This document shows, piece after piece, positions 1 through 10,117 of a DNA stretch of 64,000 bases (positions are counted from its first letter, which is position 1; each line of letters starts with the position of its first letter). This stretch comes from Bauldia sp. (GTDB taxonomy: Bacteria > Pseudomonadota > Alphaproteobacteria > Rhizobiales > Kaistiaceae): the NCBI GenBank assembly GCA_026126065.1, contig JAHCJY010000002.1, positions 434,001 through 498,000 on the forward strand, read 5' to 3'. The position numbers and the translations under genes were made by a program. Below the pieces are notes generated by a model. That model saw only the letters and a list, made by a program, of their open reading frames with translations, made no database searches and was not told the DNA's origin.

Positions 1-366
1 CATGTCGGCATCGGCGCCGTTCGGATACAGGAGGAGGTAGCGCTCGGCCGAGGCGATCGATTCTCCCCAGCGGCTCAGATTGTACTGGGCGTCCGCCATC
101 AGGACGAGGCCGCGGCGGCCCTGTTCGGAGTAGGGATAGCGCCGGTCGAGATCGGCAAACGCGTCGATCGCGTCGCCAAAGCGCCGAGCCTCATAGGCGG
201 CGATGCCCTCGGCATACAGGTCGGCTGCGGGAACGGCCGGCTCGACGACGAGGTCGTCGCGGCCGACGCACCCTGCAAGGACCAGCGCACCCGCGATCGC
301 CGCAACACGGAACAGGACGGAGAACGGCCGGGACCTGTGCCTGGCGAACGCTGCAGAAGACGTCAT
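1..366 (-). CDS. bamD: BamD outer-membrane assembly lipoprotein (partial)
   Basis: Encodes the N-terminal 122 residues of a BamD/ComL-type lipoprotein of the beta-barrel assembly machinery; the rest lies beyond the left edge. The ATG at 366 is preceded by GGAAAG. The product has a basic, hydrophobic signal sequence ending in a lipobox (LVLAGC, about residues 26-31), so it should be a periplasmic lipoprotein. TPR-like segments follow (YAEGIAAYEARRFGDAI, then a second helix pair with YPYSEQG). Position agrees: in alphaproteobacteria the order ftsZ-lpxC-bamD is common. The family assignment rests on the lipobox, the TPR start and the context. Confidence 0.85.
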   Translation of the reverse strand, partial: MTSSAAFARHRSRPFSVLFRVAAIAGALVLAGCVGRDDLVVEPAVPAADLYAEGIAAYEARRFGDAIDAFADLDRRYPYSEQGRRGLVLMADAQYNLSRWGESIASAERYLLLYPNGADADM

Positions 367-532
367 GTCGGGCTTTCCACCGGTCAGATTCGAGGGCCGC
401 GATTCACCGGCTTGTAACCCAAAGACGGCTTTCGGGCTACGCCGGGTGCCGTACGGGCAAAGCTTCGACGGCAGGCGGAAACAGCGGCGTCAATCCGACC
501 TATTTATGGCGGCAGGAGCGATGCGGCCGCGA

Positions 533-1459
533 TCAGGTGAGTTCGGGCTCGAGCACCGCCGCGACGACCTCGGCATGCCGGCCGGGACGCGACGAGGGCG
601 CAGAAACCCACTCCCACGCATCGGTCGCGAGGAAGGCTTCCACCATGCGCGCATTGAGGCGATGGCCGCCGCGATACGAGCGATAGGCGCCGAGGATCGG
701 GGCACCGGCGAGGGCGAGATCGCCGACCGCGTCGACCGCCTTGTGGCGGACGAACTCGTCCGGGAAACGGAGACCGCCGGGATTGATGACGCCGGCGTCG
801 CCAATCACGAGCGCATTCTCGAGCGAGGCGCCGCGGGCGAGCCCCCTGCTCCACAACTGCTCCACCTCGCCAAGGAAGCCGAATGTGCGGGCAGCGGCCA
901 TGTCGCGCCGGAAGACGCCCGGCGTGACGTCTGCGGCAAAGCGCTGCCGGCCGATCACGGGGCTCGCAAAATCGAGTTCGATCTCGAACCGGCGGCCGTC
1001 GTGGGGCCGCAGCTCGGCGAAGGACATGCCCTGTTCGACCCGGAACGGGCGAAGGACGCGGATATAGGCGCGCGGCGCATCGAGCGCGACGATGCCGGCT
1101 TCGTCGATCGCGGCCACGAAGGGCGCGGCGCTGCCGTCGACGGCCGGAATCTCCGCTCCGTCCACGACGATGATCGCGTTGTCGACGCCAAGGCCGGTGA
1201 GGGCCGCAAGGATGTGTTCGACGGTGGCGACCGACCAGTCGCCATTGGTGAGCGTCGTGCACAGGTCCGTCCGCCCGACGCTGCGATAGTCGGCCCGGAT
1301 CTCCTCGTGCTCGGCAATTCCGCCACGGACGAAGGTGTAGCCGGTGCCTGCCTCGGCCGGACCGATCGTAATCGACACGGCATCGCCCGAGTGGACGCCG
1401 GTGCCGGTCACCCGTACCGCGCCGGCCAGCGTCGTCTGGCGATCCCACGTGCCGCGCAT
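533..1459 (-). CDS. lpxC: LpxC, UDP-3-O-acyl-N-acetylglucosamine deacetylase
   Basis: Zinc-dependent deacetylase that commits UDP-acyl-GlcNAc to lipid A synthesis in the cytoplasm. The product has the family landmarks: the N-terminal TGTGVHSG strand, the zinc-binding EHILAAL motif, FPDEFVRHKAVDAVGDLAL with the catalytic Asp-His region, and a GHRLNA segment near the C-terminus. I chose the ATG at 1459 because translation then begins MRGTWDRQTTL, as LpxC proteins usually do; an in-frame ATG at 1537 would add 26 low-complexity residues and neither start has a strong ribosome-binding site. It lies downstream of ftsZ and upstream of bamD, the usual alphaproteobacterial arrangement. Confidence 0.95.
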   Translation of the reverse strand: MRGTWDRQTTLAGAVRVTGTGVHSGDAVSITIGPAEAGTGYTFVRGGIAEHEEIRADYRSVGRTDLCTTLTNGDWSVATVEHILAALTGLGVDNAIIVVDGAEIPAVDGSAAPFVAAIDEAGIVALDAPRAYIRVLRPFRVEQGMSFAELRPHDGRRFEIELDFASPVIGRQRFAADVTPGVFRRDMAAARTFGFLGEVEQLWSRGLARGASLENALVIGDAGVINPGGLRFPDEFVRHKAVDAVGDLALAGAPILGAYRSYRGGHRLNARMVEAFLATDAWEWVSAPSSRPGRHAEVVAAVLEPELT

Positions 1460-1663
1460 TGAGGAAAATCCGCCCGCAGCGCCGATGCCGTCGGCTCCAT
1501 TCGAGCCGGCAAGGATCGGCGATTCTCGTCTAGCCATGCCGAAAAGATATGCAGTGCCCCGCGGTGGGCCAAATCACGGTTGATGACGGCGTATTACGCG
1601 ACCAAGCCGAATCAATGACTTAATACCTCCAGCGAACAACGCTGGGCGGCCATGCACAGGGAA

Positions 1664-1697
1664 GAGCCCGCCCGGAGGTCGCGCTCCGGACGGGCTC
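1664..1697 (-). terminator. Hairpin between ftsZ and lpxC
   Basis: Inverted repeat GAGCCCGCCCGGAG / CTCCGGACGGGCTC with a 6-base loop (14-bp stem, one mismatch), 25 bases past the ftsZ stop. The minus strand continues with only two T residues, so it may attenuate transcription or protect the mRNA end rather than act as a strong intrinsic terminator. Confidence 0.5.
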
Positions 1698-1722
1698 CCG
1701 TACCAGCGGCCCGCGAGCGGCG

Positions 1723-3531
1723 CTAGTTTGCCTGGCGGCGCAGGAACGCCGGGATCTCGAGTTCGCCATCGTCCAGTCGCGTGTCGCGCGGCGGGGCCGT
1801 GCGACCGTGCGGATCGAGGTTCCCCTCGACCGGCCGGTACATGCCGGGCTGCGGACGCGCCGTCGGTTGCGCGGCCGCGGGGCGGTGTCCGGCGGGGGCC
1901 GGAGCCTGCGGACGGACCTGCGGCGGGCGTGCCGGGGCGGGACCGCCCTGCGGGCGCGCGGCCTGGGTCGGACGCTGGACGGGCGCGGCCTGGCGCGGCG
2001 GCGCGGGGTTCTGCGGCGCGGCCGGGGCGGCGCCCTCCTCGCGCCTGCTGCCGAGGCTGGCATGGGCGAGGCGCTTGAGGAGGCTCATCGGGCCGGCGCC
2101 TTCCTCGCCCTTCGGGGCGAGCTGACGCTGGACGATGGCCGGAAAGTCCTCAACGCGCGGCATGCGGGCCGACGGCGAATCGGCGGCCGGCGGGATGAAC
2201 GGCTCGTCGTCGATGTCGGCGTGGTCGAGCGGCGCCTGCGGCTCCGGATCGAGTTCGTGGGCTGCCGCGAACTCGGCGCTCTGGATGGTGAGCGGGGCGA
2301 TGTGGACGTCCGGATCGCTCGCGGACGGCCGCGAGATCGGAGCCCGGGCCATCGGCTGGTGCATCACGTGATCGTGCGGCGCGGAGGTTGCTGCAGCCAC
2401 GGCGGCGACGGCCGCCGCGGCGGACGCCTCGGGATTGGCGCGGGCGACGGGCCGGCGCGAGGCCTCGGCGGCGCGGTTGGAGACCGGCGGCGCGGCGGCG
2501 GGACGCTGGCGCGGCTCCACCTGGCGGACCACGGGGGCCTCGGGCTTCGGCCGGACCATCTGTTCCTCGTCCTCGATGCCGGTCGCAACGACCGACACGC
2601 GGATGACGCCCTCGAGATTCTCGTCGAAGGTCGCGCCAAGGATGATGTTGGCGTCCGGATCGACCTCCTCGCGGATGCGGGTCGCCGCTTCGTCGACCTC
2701 GAACAGAGTGAGGTCGCGGCCGCCGGTGATCGAGATCAGGAGGCCCTTCGCGCCCGCCATCGACGTCTCGTCGAGGAGCGGGTTGGCGATCGCCGCTTCC
2801 GCGGCCTGCTGGGCGCGGCGCTCGCCCGAGGCTTCGCCGGTGCCCATCATCGCCTTGCCCATCTCGCGCATCACCGAACGGACGTCGGCGAAGTCGAGGT
2901 TGATGAGGCCTTCCTTGACCATCAGGTCGGTGATGCAGGCAACGCCCGAGAACAGCACCTGGTCGGCCATCGCAAAGGCGTCGGCGAAGGTGGTCTTGTC
3001 GTTGGCGATCCGGAACAGGTTCTGGTTCGGGATCACGATGAGCGTGTCGACGTTCTCCTGGAGGTCGGCAATGCCGGCCTCGGCAACCCGCATGCGGCGG
3101 GCGCCCTCGAACTGGAACGGCTTGGTGACCACGCCGACCGTCAGGATGCCGTGCTCGCGCGCGGCGCGGGCGATGACGGGCGCAGCGCCCGTGCCCGTGC
3201 CGCCGCCCATTCCGGCGGTCACGAAGATCATGTGCGCGCCCGACAGGTGGTCGGTGATCTCGTCGATCACCTCCTCGGCCGCGGCGCGTCCGATCTCGGG
3301 CATGGAGCCGGCGCCGAGACCCTCGGTGACGGCGACGCCCATCTGGATGCGGCGCGTTGCCTGCGAGGACATGAGCGCCTGCGAATCGGTGTTGGCGACG
3401 ACGAACTCGACGCCTTCCAGACCCGAGCGGATCATGTTGTTGACGGCGTTGCCGCCGGCCCCGCCGACACCGAACACGGTGATCTTCGGCTTCAGTTCCT
3501 TGATGTCAGGCAGCTTCAGATTGATGGACAT
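1723..3531 (-). CDS. ftsZ: FtsZ, tubulin-like cell division GTPase
   Basis: Forms the cytoplasmic Z-ring. The GTPase core has the [13 protein letters not shown] start (about residue 21) and the tubulin signature GGGTGTG at residues 109-115, with the T7-loop NLDFADV further on. Residues from about 330 to 585 are a Pro/Ala/Gln-rich disordered linker, and the protein ends in the conserved FtsA/ZipA-binding peptide [12 protein letters not shown]. At 602 residues it matches the long FtsZ of rhizobia. The ATG at 3531 follows AAAGGACGAGAC; a longer open frame upstream is spurious. FtsA lies 103 bases upstream. Confidence 0.98.
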   Translation of the reverse strand: MSINLKLPDIKELKPKITVFGVGGAGGNAVNNMIRSGLEGVEFVVANTDSQALMSSQATRRIQMGVAVTEGLGAGSMPEIGRAAAEEVIDEITDHLSGAHMIFVTAGMGGGTGTGAAPVIARAAREHGILTVGVVTKPFQFEGARRMRVAEAGIADLQENVDTLIVIPNQNLFRIANDKTTFADAFAMADQVLFSGVACITDLMVKEGLINLDFADVRSVMREMGKAMMGTGEASGERRAQQAAEAAIANPLLDETSMAGAKGLLISITGGRDLTLFEVDEAATRIREEVDPDANIILGATFDENLEGVIRVSVVATGIEDEEQMVRPKPEAPVVRQVEPRQRPAAAPPVSNRAAEASRRPVARANPEASAAAAVAAVAAATSAPHDHVMHQPMARAPISRPSASDPDVHIAPLTIQSAEFAAAHELDPEPQAPLDHADIDDEPFIPPAADSPSARMPRVEDFPAIVQRQLAPKGEEGAGPMSLLKRLAHASLGSRREEGAAPAAPQNPAPPRQAAPVQRPTQAARPQGGPAPARPPQVRPQAPAPAGHRPAAAQPTARPQPGMYRPVEGNLDPHGRTAPPRDTRLDDGELEIPAFLRRQAN

Positions 3532-3634
3532 GTCTCGTCCTTTTCGACCCCGCCGGCTGCCCGCGACAGCACCCGGTTTGTGTTGCGTTGTTGTGGACGC
3601 CGCCGCGCCGTCCCTGCCGCACGCGCGGCAGCCG

Positions 3635-4957
3635 TCAGAAGCTTTCCCTGATCCACCGTCCGACGCGGCCGAAATAGGTCGAGCCCGTCGTCCCGGTCGC
3701 GCGCTGCGCCGGAGCCGTGCGGGCCACCCGTTCGATGCCGCCATACTGGGGGTAGATCAGCATGCCCGCGGTCGAGGCATGCGCCGGACCGCGGAAGATT
3801 TCGGGGAGGCCCGAAATGCCGAGCGGGCGTCCGAGACGGACGTTCCGCGCAAGAATGCGCCGTGCCATCTCGGCAAGGCCGTTGAGCTGGCTCGCGCCGC
3901 CCGTGAGGACGATCCGGCGCCCGACGAGCGCGGCAAAGCCGGAATCGTTGAGCCGGTCGCGCACCATTTCGAGGATTTCCTCGACGCGGGCGCGAATGAT
4001 TCGGTTGAGCGCCGCCTTCGGCACCCGGTTCGGGGCGTCGCGATCCTCGTCGCCGAGCGGCGGGACGAGGACGAGATCGGCATCGTCCGAGGCGGTCGCG
4101 ATGGCGCTGCCCGACAGCACCTTCAGCCGTTCGGCCGATTCGACGCTCGTGGACAGCCCGCGGGCAATGTCGGTCGTGACATGGTGGCCGCCGACCATCA
4201 CTGCGTCGGCATGGATGAACTGCCCGTCGACGAAGACCGCCATCGTGGTCATGGCCGCGCCGAGGTCGATCGCCACCACGCCGAGTTCGGCCTCGTCGTC
4301 GACGAGGGTCGCAAGGCCGCTCGCATAGGGCGCAACCACCGTCGCGCCGATCGAGAGGTGGCAGCGGTTGATGCACAGTTCGAGGTTGTCGATGGGTGCC
4401 ACGTCGGCCGTGACGACATGCATGTCGACACCGAGCTGCTGGCCCATCATGCCGCGCGGATCCTTGATCCCGCGATGGCCGTCGAGGGCGTAGCCGATCG
4501 GCAGCGAATGGATCGGCGTGCGGCCATCGGAAACGGAGAACTGGCGGCCGGCGGCGAGCACGCGGCCGATGTCGGTCTCATTCACCTCGGAACCGGCGAC
4601 TGCGACCTTGGCGGAGAAGGTCTCGCTCGACATGCGGCCGCACGACACCGACACGATCAGCGTGTCGATCGTGAGCCGCGCCATCTTTTCGGCGGCGTCG
4701 ACCGCAAGGCGGATTGCCCGCTCGGCCGCCTCGAGGTCGACGACGACGCCGGCCCTGACGCCGCGCGCCCGCTGGTGGCCGACGCCGATGATCTGGACCT
4801 TGTGCGTCCGGCCCGGCATCCCCTCGCCCTGGTCGGCCGGGGAAAGCTTGGCGATCATGCAGGTGAACTTGCTCGACCCGATGTCGAGCACGGCAATGAT
4901 CGTGCTCTTGCCCGGGAGGACGCGGCCGCGTCTGCTCTGCTGGCCGAGGATTTTCAC
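3635..4957 (-). CDS. ftsA: FtsA, actin-like division protein
   Basis: Membrane-tethering partner of FtsZ with an actin/Hsp70 fold. The ATP-binding phosphate loops are visible ([16 protein letters not shown] near residue 22 and [15 protein letters not shown] later, then VLTGGAS). The C-terminus [11 protein letters not shown] is the amphipathic membrane-targeting helix. The start is GTG at 4957 with GGAGGC upstream, and it overlaps the ftsQ stop as GTGA, so translation is probably coupled. Length 440 residues is normal for alphaproteobacteria. Confidence 0.97.
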   Translation of the reverse strand: MKILGQQSRRGRVLPGKSTIIAVLDIGSSKFTCMIAKLSPADQGEGMPGRTHKVQIIGVGHQRARGVRAGVVVDLEAAERAIRLAVDAAEKMARLTIDTLIVSVSCGRMSSETFSAKVAVAGSEVNETDIGRVLAAGRQFSVSDGRTPIHSLPIGYALDGHRGIKDPRGMMGQQLGVDMHVVTADVAPIDNLELCINRCHLSIGATVVAPYASGLATLVDDEAELGVVAIDLGAAMTTMAVFVDGQFIHADAVMVGGHHVTTDIARGLSTSVESAERLKVLSGSAIATASDDADLVLVPPLGDEDRDAPNRVPKAALNRIIRARVEEILEMVRDRLNDSGFAALVGRRIVLTGGASQLNGLAEMARRILARNVRLGRPLGISGLPEIFRGPAHASTAGMLIYPQYGGIERVARTAPAQRATGTTGSTYFGRVGRWIRESF

Positions 4958-5856
4958 GGCGTGCCTCCGGTCCGCCGCGCCCGCGTGACGGCGTCTTCCA
5001 CGTCTTCAAGGACGTCCGGTGCGAGCTGGACGGTCATTCGGTCGGCCATGCGGAGGTCGATGACTTCGATGTCGCGGGCAAACAGCTGGTTGCCCTGGTC
5101 GAGGCTGACGAGTTGGATGATCGCCGGCAGGAGGTCGTCCTCCGGCAGGTGCACCGTCATGCCGTTGCGCAGCGTCAGGTCCCAGCGGCGGCCCGACACG
5201 AGCGTCGCGGCGCGGACCTCTTCCTGCAGCGATGGGAACTCGGCGAGGAGGGCGAGAAGCTCGGGAGCCGCCTCCGGTGCACCCTCGCCGACCACGAGCG
5301 GCAGGCGCTGGAAGCGGCCGGCGACGTAGTCGCTGATGACGTGCCCGTCCGCGTCGATCAGGACGACCTGGCCGTCCCGCTGCCACAGCGCATAGGGTTC
5401 GCGCTCGGTCACCTGGATGTCGAGCGTCGACGGATAGACCTTGCGGATGGTGGCGCTCTCGACCCAGGCGAGCGCCTCGAGCCGGCCGCGGGCGGCCTCT
5501 GCGTCGAAGAAGACGATCGAGCCGTGATTCGGGAGTTCGAGCGCGCGGAGGATGTCGAGTTCGGCCGTCTCGCTCTGGCCGGTGATGCGGACCGCATCGA
5601 CAGCGAGTCCCGCCACCGACGACAACCCGCCGATGATTCCGTTGACATGGTTGCCCGCGATCACGCCGTAGAGGCCGACCGCGGCAAGGAATGCCAGGCT
5701 TGCCTTGAGGCCCGCCCGCTTTGGCAGGGTCACATCGATACGCGAGATGAGCCGCGCCGGCCGACGCAGCACCTGCGGCAGCACGGTTGCCGGAACCGCA
5801 ACGCGGAAGCGAAGCGGCGCGACGTCGCCGAACTGCATCGCCCCCATCCAGCTCAT
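4954..5856 (-). CDS. ftsQ: FtsQ, divisome membrane protein
   Basis: Bitopic inner-membrane protein that connects early and late divisome proteins (FtsB, FtsL). A basic cytoplasmic N-terminus is followed by one membrane segment ([17 protein letters not shown]), a POTRA domain ([16 protein letters not shown], then [31 protein letters not shown]) and the beta domain with [21 protein letters not shown] chose the ATG at 5856 because it overlaps the ddl stop as ATGA, like the other joints here; an ATG at 5886 would overlap ddl by 34 bases. Confidence 0.95.
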   Translation of the reverse strand: MSWMGAMQFGDVAPLRFRVAVPATVLPQVLRRPARLISRIDVTLPKRAGLKASLAFLAAVGLYGVIAGNHVNGIIGGLSSVAGLAVDAVRITGQSETAELDILRALELPNHGSIVFFDAEAARGRLEALAWVESATIRKVYPSTLDIQVTEREPYALWQRDGQVVLIDADGHVISDYVAGRFQRLPLVVGEGAPEAAPELLALLAEFPSLQEEVRAATLVSGRRWDLTLRNGMTVHLPEDDLLPAIIQLVSLDQGNQLFARDIEVIDLRMADRMTVQLAPDVLEDVEDAVTRARRTGGTP

Positions 5857-6773
5857 CGCCCGCAAGACGCGTCCTCCACCATCCACGACACGAGATCCCG
5901 GAACGACATGCCGGCATAAGCCGCCATTTCCGGAACGAGCGATGTGGGGGTCATCCCCGGCTGCGTGTTGACCTCGAGGCAGATCAGGTCCCCTGATCCA
6001 TCCTCGCGTTCATCAAACCGGAAGTCGGAGCGGCTGACCCCGCGGCACCCGAGTGCCTGATGCGCTCTGAGGGTCAGCATCCGGACCTTTTGGTAAACAA
6101 CTGGTAAAAGTCGTGCCGGCAGGGTGTGAATTGATCCGCCCGGCGCGTACTTTGCCTCGAAGTCGTAGAATCGTCCGGCCGTGGTGATCTCAATGACCTC
6201 CGTTGCCTGGTCGGCCACCACGGCGCAGGTCAGTTCGCGGCCGGGGACATACCGCTCGGCCATCACCTCGTCGCTGTAGCGCCACTCCTCCGAGAGCAGT
6301 TCCCGGGCGGGCGAGTTCGCCCCTTCCCGCACGATCACCACGCCGTAGCTCGATCCCTCCTGGATCGGCTTGACGACGTAGGGCGGCTGCATCGGATGCT
6401 CGCGAGCCGCTTCCTGTCGCGTCAGCGCAACCGATTCGGCCACCGGCACGCCGGCCGCCGCGAGAACGGGCTTGGCGCGGATCTTGTGCATGGCGAGCGC
6501 CGACGCGAGCACGCCCGAATGCGTATAGGGAATGCCGAGAATCTCGAGGAGGCCCTGGATCGTGCCGTCCTCGCCGAACGGCCCGTGCAGCGCATTGAAG
6601 GCGACGTCGGGCCGCAGTTCAGACAGGACCGCTGCGATGTCACGGCCGACATCGACGGGCGTGACGTCATAGCCCGCTTCGGCGAGCGCGCCGGCGCATG
6701 CGTTTCCCGACACGAGCGAGATGGAGCGCTCGCTCGACCAGCCGCCCATCAGAACGGCCACGCGCTTCGTCAA
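5853..6773 (-). CDS. ddl: D-alanine--D-alanine ligase
   Basis: ATP-grasp ligase that makes the D-Ala-D-Ala dipeptide added by MurF. Visible motifs are [17 protein letters not shown] at the N-terminus, [19 protein letters not shown], the ATP-grasp core [14 protein letters not shown] and, near the C-terminus, [11 protein letters not shown]. The start must be TTG at 6773: in-frame codons upstream reach a TAA after five codons, and the nearby ATGs are in other frames. It is now the first gene of the ddl-ftsQ-ftsA-ftsZ string, separated from murB by a 15 kb block. A candidate CtrA site lies about 95 bases upstream. Confidence 0.95.
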   Translation of the reverse strand: MTKRVAVLMGGWSSERSISLVSGNACAGALAEAGYDVTPVDVGRDIAAVLSELRPDVAFNALHGPFGEDGTIQGLLEILGIPYTHSGVLASALAMHKIRAKPVLAAAGVPVAESVALTRQEAAREHPMQPPYVVKPIQEGSSYGVVIVREGANSPARELLSEEWRYSDEVMAERYVPGRELTCAVVADQATEVIEITTAGRFYDFEAKYAPGGSIHTLPARLLPVVYQKVRMLTLRAHQALGCRGVSRSDFRFDEREDGSGDLICLEVNTQPGMTPTSLVPEMAAYAGMSFRDLVSWMVEDASCGR

Positions 6774-7228
6774 CGGAGCATTCCATTAACGGTTGGTGAT
6801 TCGGTCGCAAATGGCTGAAAACAAGGGCGAACGGGCTGCATTCACAAGTGTTAGCAGCCGATTTGGTAACGAATGGTTAACCATCCCCGACAGGCCGGGA
6901 TAGGGCGACCGACACCCCAAGCGTCGGCTGCGGCGTCTGCGACGGTTCGCTCCGCCGATCGACGCAGCGAACTCAATCTCCGGGCGCATCGTATGCGATC
7001 ACCCGCCACTCAAGATTGAAGACGCCGTGACTGCGCGAATGGTCTTGATTGAAGCGCGTCACAATGTAACCAATGCGGTCCGCCCGGTGGGGAGACCGGA
7101 CGGGTAATAACAAATCCGTGTTCAAGCGGTTCGACGTAGAACAAGGCCGTCCTCGAGCAGACCGGAGGAAATTCGGAAAGAACAAGAAGAACACTTCCGA
7201 AGTCCGTGCGCCTTTGAGGGAGGTTGGT
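6774..7228. other. Divergent intergenic region ddl / luxR-type gene
   Basis: 455 bases without a convincing gene between the ddl start and the GTG start of the LuxR-type gene. It must hold the promoters of both. It is richer in A and T than its surroundings (6800-6885 and 7060-7200). Besides the CtrA-like site at 6866-6881 I see no clear repeat or hairpin. Confidence 0.7.
6866..6881 (-). promoter_or_regulatory. Candidate CtrA-binding site upstream of ddl-ftsQAZ
   Basis: Read on the minus strand the site is TTAA-N7-TTAC (plus strand GTAACGAATGGTTAAC), one base off the TTAA-N7-TTAA core recognised by CtrA. CtrA control of ftsQA promoters is known in Caulobacter. The single mismatch keeps this tentative. 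Confidence 0.4.
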
Positions 7229-8410
7229 GTGGCACTGCGGGATCAAACATTATTTGGCGTCATCGACGCGCTCGCTGTTGGACGTGCGGGCTGGACGGAC
7301 CTGGCGCTGGCGCTGCGAAATGCCTTTGGCGGACGTTATGCCTGGGCGCGGGTTCACAATGGCGACGGAACGCCGAGCCAGCAGATCCATGCGGCGGGCG
7401 ACTGGCAGGACGAGGGCCGCGCGCAGCGCTACCGGCACGGCCACTGGTCGGCCGACTTTCTGCTTGCGGCCCTGCTGACCGCACCCCCGGGCGAGCCCAT
7501 GCGGTGGTCGAGCCTCCATGCGCGCCCCGACATCGCCGAGGGCGAATACTACCGCGACTACATCCAGCCGCGGGACATCGATCATGTCATCGAATGCCTC
7601 GCGGTCGTTCCGAGCGGTCCGCTGATCCGCTTCGGCACCGGCAGGACCAAGGCCCAGCCCCCTTTCTCCAAGCGGGACGAGGAGCGCCTGCGGCGCGTGG
7701 CGCAACGTCTGCAGGGCGCGATCCGCATCCGCTACCTCAACACCGGCGGCGATTTCGGATTGAGCGACGGGATCGGCTTCGACCTCCTCCCGGAGGGTGT
7801 CGTCATGCTTGACGAGACCGGCAAGGCTTTCGCGGTCAATCTGGCGGCACGCCTTGCGCTCTCGAGGGTCCGAAGCCTTGCCATCATCGATGGCCGGCTG
7901 CACTGCCTCGGGGCCTCTGACGCCGGGTTGTCCCGGCTCATCGACGACGCCCTGCTGCAACGCCCGGCCGGCATCGTCGGCGAGATGGACGTATGCGCAG
8001 GGGACGGTCCGCAGCTCCGGATCCTCGTTGCCCGGATGCCGGTCGCAACCGGCTCCGACCGCGAGGTGCCGGTGATCATCCTGGGCGGCTATCGCGAGCC
8101 GGCAGCCACCTCGGAGGACATCTCGACCCTTGCCGGGCGATGGCGTCTGACGCCGAAGGAGGTCGAGATCGTGGTCAGGCTCGTCGAGGGCAGCAGCCTG
8201 GGCGCCGCCGCCGCGGCGATCGGGATCGCCTACGAGACGTCCCGCTTCCACCTGAAGAACATCTACCGCAAGGTCGGCGTGAACAATCAGGCCGCGCTCA
8301 CGCGCCTCTTCATCACCGACTACTACTGTTCGTCGGAGTGGCTCGGGCCGAGGCGAACCGACGAACGGCCGCGCCGGAGTGGCGAGCCCGCCCTGGCGCT
8401 GCCGAGCTAG
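7229..8410 (+). CDS. LuxR/NarL-type HTH regulator, stand-alone
   Basis: A 393-residue regulator with a C-terminal LuxR-type helix-turn-helix at about residues 308-372 (LTPKEVEIVVRLVEGSSLGAAA, then TSRFHLKNIYRKVGVNNQAAL). The N-terminal 300 residues resemble the PAS/GAF-like sensor part of many alphaproteobacterial regulators, but I recognise no autoinducer-binding pattern. The start is GTG at 7229, five bases after GGGAGG; a longer open frame from 7073 lacks such a site. It is divergent from ddl and opens the PQQ dehydrogenase block, so it is a candidate local regulator. No cognate kinase or synthase gene is adjacent. Confidence 0.85.
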   Translation: MALRDQTLFGVIDALAVGRAGWTDLALALRNAFGGRYAWARVHNGDGTPSQQIHAAGDWQDEGRAQRYRHGHWSADFLLAALLTAPPGEPMRWSSLHARPDIAEGEYYRDYIQPRDIDHVIECLAVVPSGPLIRFGTGRTKAQPPFSKRDEERLRRVAQRLQGAIRIRYLNTGGDFGLSDGIGFDLLPEGVVMLDETGKAFAVNLAARLALSRVRSLAIIDGRLHCLGASDAGLSRLIDDALLQRPAGIVGEMDVCAGDGPQLRILVARMPVATGSDREVPVIILGGYREPAATSEDISTLAGRWRLTPKEVEIVVRLVEGSSLGAAAAAIGIAYETSRFHLKNIYRKVGVNNQAALTRLFITDYYCSSEWLGPRRTDERPRRSGEPALALPS

Positions 8411-8453
8411 GTGCTGTGCCACGAAGCGCGCCCGCGAGCCGGCCCCTGCACGA

Positions 8454-8469
8454 CAACCCAATTGGGTTG
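8454..8469. promoter_or_regulatory. 16-bp perfect palindrome CAACCCAATTGGGTTG, copy 1
   Basis: Exact self-complementary 16-mer, 137 bases upstream of the ATG at 8606 and 44 bases after the LuxR-type gene. The same 16-mer recurs at 17802 and 17861 in front of two other transcription units of the block. Without a loop it is a poor RNA hairpin, so a dimeric-protein operator is the likelier reading. Confidence 0.6.
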
Positions 8470-8605
8470 GTGACACCCGGCAGCGGGCGACGTTCACATC
8501 CCTGAGGAGGGCGATAGTGGTGGAATTGCAGTTCGTTGCCGGGCCGCGGGCTGCCCTTTGGATCGCCGGCCGGGCTGCGCCGCCCGGTGTGACCCGCCGC
8601 GGCAG

Positions 8606-10117
8606 ATGACGGTCCTGGAAGGCCAGGCCGGGCTGCACGCCGGCGGCGGCCTCGAAGCCTTGCCGCGCCGCCTCGACGCGGCGTTGCGCCGGGTGCGCGC
8701 CGACCGGCTCCTGGCGACGCTGACGGTCGCCACTGCATTGGCCCTCGTCGCCTTCGGCTTCCTCGAATTCGCTAGCGTCTCCTTCGGCCTTCCGATCGAC
8801 CTCGGCGGACGCATCGCCGTGGCTTTGATCCTCGGCCTTGCGCTGGCAGCGGTGGGAACGGCGGCCGATGTCTTCGCGTGGCCGGGGCGCCTCGGCATCG
8901 CCCGCCGGGCCGACGTCCGGTTCGGGCTCGACGAAAGGCTGAGCACGGCGATCGAAATCGCCAGCCGCGGCAGTGACGCGGACGCGCCCGTGGTGGCGCG
9001 GGCCCTCCTCGCCGATGCCGAGCGGCGCGCGGGGTCGCTCGATCTTCGGGCGCTGGTCAAGGTGCCCTATGGACGCTACGCGCTTGCCGTCGCGGCGGCG
9101 GCCGTCTTTGCCGCAATCAGCCTCGCGCCGCCGGACTACGTCCCCCCTCGGGCCGAATTGGCGCGGCCGCAGCCGTCGACGACGCTGACCGCCACCGAGG
9201 TCGCCGACACGTTTGCCGAACTCCGACGCGTCGCCACCATCATGCAGAACGACGCAGCCCGGCGGGACGATCCCTTCCTCGAGGCGCTCGCCCGGGAGGC
9301 ACTCCGGATCGGCGAAGAAATCGAGGCGGGCCGGCTCACCGACCGCGACGCGGTCGTTGCGGCGCTCGATCGCCTTGCAGGCTTCACCGCCGAGGCGTAC
9401 CCGCCGGTCGCCGTGCCGGCGCCCGACTACGAGGAGAGCGGCGGCATCACTGAGCGTCCCGCGGAAGCGACGCAGATTCTGCGCGACCTCGCACGCGACC
9501 GCATGACGCCGCCCTCGGCGACCGAGACGGCCGCACGAACGCAGGACCAGCCACTTGTCGAGCCCGGCGACGCCGCGGCCGACATCCCGCCGATGATGGG
9601 CCTGCCGCCGCCGACCGCCGATGTCCCCAATCCGCAAGCGCCTGCGGGCGCCGAAGGCCAGCCGCCAACCGGTGGAGCGCCCGGAGCCGCCGACGACGAG
9701 GGCTATATCGAGGCGGCGGAGATGGAGACCTACACCGACCCGACCAACTATCGCGCCGAACGCACGGTCGGCGAGCGCCCCGAAAACGCCCAGCTGATCG
9801 GCCCGGCCGACGCGGCCAACACCGGCCAGAGCCGCTTCGCCGGCGCGGGCCAGCAGATGCTGAACGGACCGGTGGCGGAGGAAGACCCGTTCGCGCTGGG
9901 CGCCGACATGTTCCTCACCGGCCAGATCGACGAAACCGGCCGGCGCATCCGCATCGAGGTGCCGCCGGAAATCCAGGCGATTGCGATCCTCCCGGGCGAA
10001 GCGGCCGCGACGGAGTGGACCGCGCTCCGCGAGGTGGAGGCTCTCCGTACGGGCGTGCCGCTCGGTGCCCGGGACCTTCTTGCCCGGTATTTCAGGGCGG
10101 CGGCCGAGGCCGAATGA
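8606..10117 (+). CDS. Membrane protein partner of the VWA protein, function unknown
   Basis: A 503-residue protein with three hydrophobic segments (about residues 34-58, 68-92 and 155-172), then a soluble part with charged helices (about 190-270) and a long low-complexity Pro/Ala/Glu region. The C-terminal 60 residues look folded again (IEVPPEIQAIAIL). I do not recognise a family with certainty; it resembles the low-complexity membrane proteins encoded next to VWA/BatA-type genes. Its stop overlaps the start of the VWA gene as ATGA, so the two are coupled and probably act together. The start at 8606 is uncertain: the ribosome-binding site is weak and an ATG at 8558 is also in frame. Confidence 0.75.
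   Translation: MTVLEGQAGLHAGGGLEALPRRLDAALRRVRADRLLATLTVATALALVAFGFLEFASVSFGLPIDLGGRIAVALILGLALAAVGTAADVFAWPGRLGIARRADVRFGLDERLSTAIEIASRGSDADAPVVARALLADAERRAGSLDLRALVKVPYGRYALAVAAAAVFAAISLAPPDYVPPRAELARPQPSTTLTATEVADTFAELRRVATIMQNDAARRDDPFLEALAREALRIGEEIEAGRLTDRDAVVAALDRLAGFTAEAYPPVAVPAPDYEESGGITERPAEATQILRDLARDRMTPPSATETAARTQDQPLVEPGDAAADIPPMMGLPPPTADVPNPQAPAGAEGQPPTGGAPGAADDEGYIEAAEMETYTDPTNYRAERTVGERPENAQLIGPADAANTGQSRFAGAGQQMLNGPVAEEDPFALGADMFLTGQIDETGRRIRIEVPPEIQAIAILPGEAAATEWTALREVEALRTGVPLGARDLLARYFRAAAEAE

Noticed and set aside
203-5329. Long plus-strand open frames (203-1462, 1807-3651, 2435-5329) opposite lpxC, ftsZ, ftsA
   Set aside because: They are antisense shadows of well-recognised genes in GC-rich DNA; the translations are Arg/Gly/Ala-rich with no recognisable domain.
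8379-8609. 76-residue frame ending ATGA at the 8606 start
   Set aside because: It overlaps the LuxR-type gene end and the palindrome and shows no domain; a remnant of a DUF58 gene was considered but no motif supports it.
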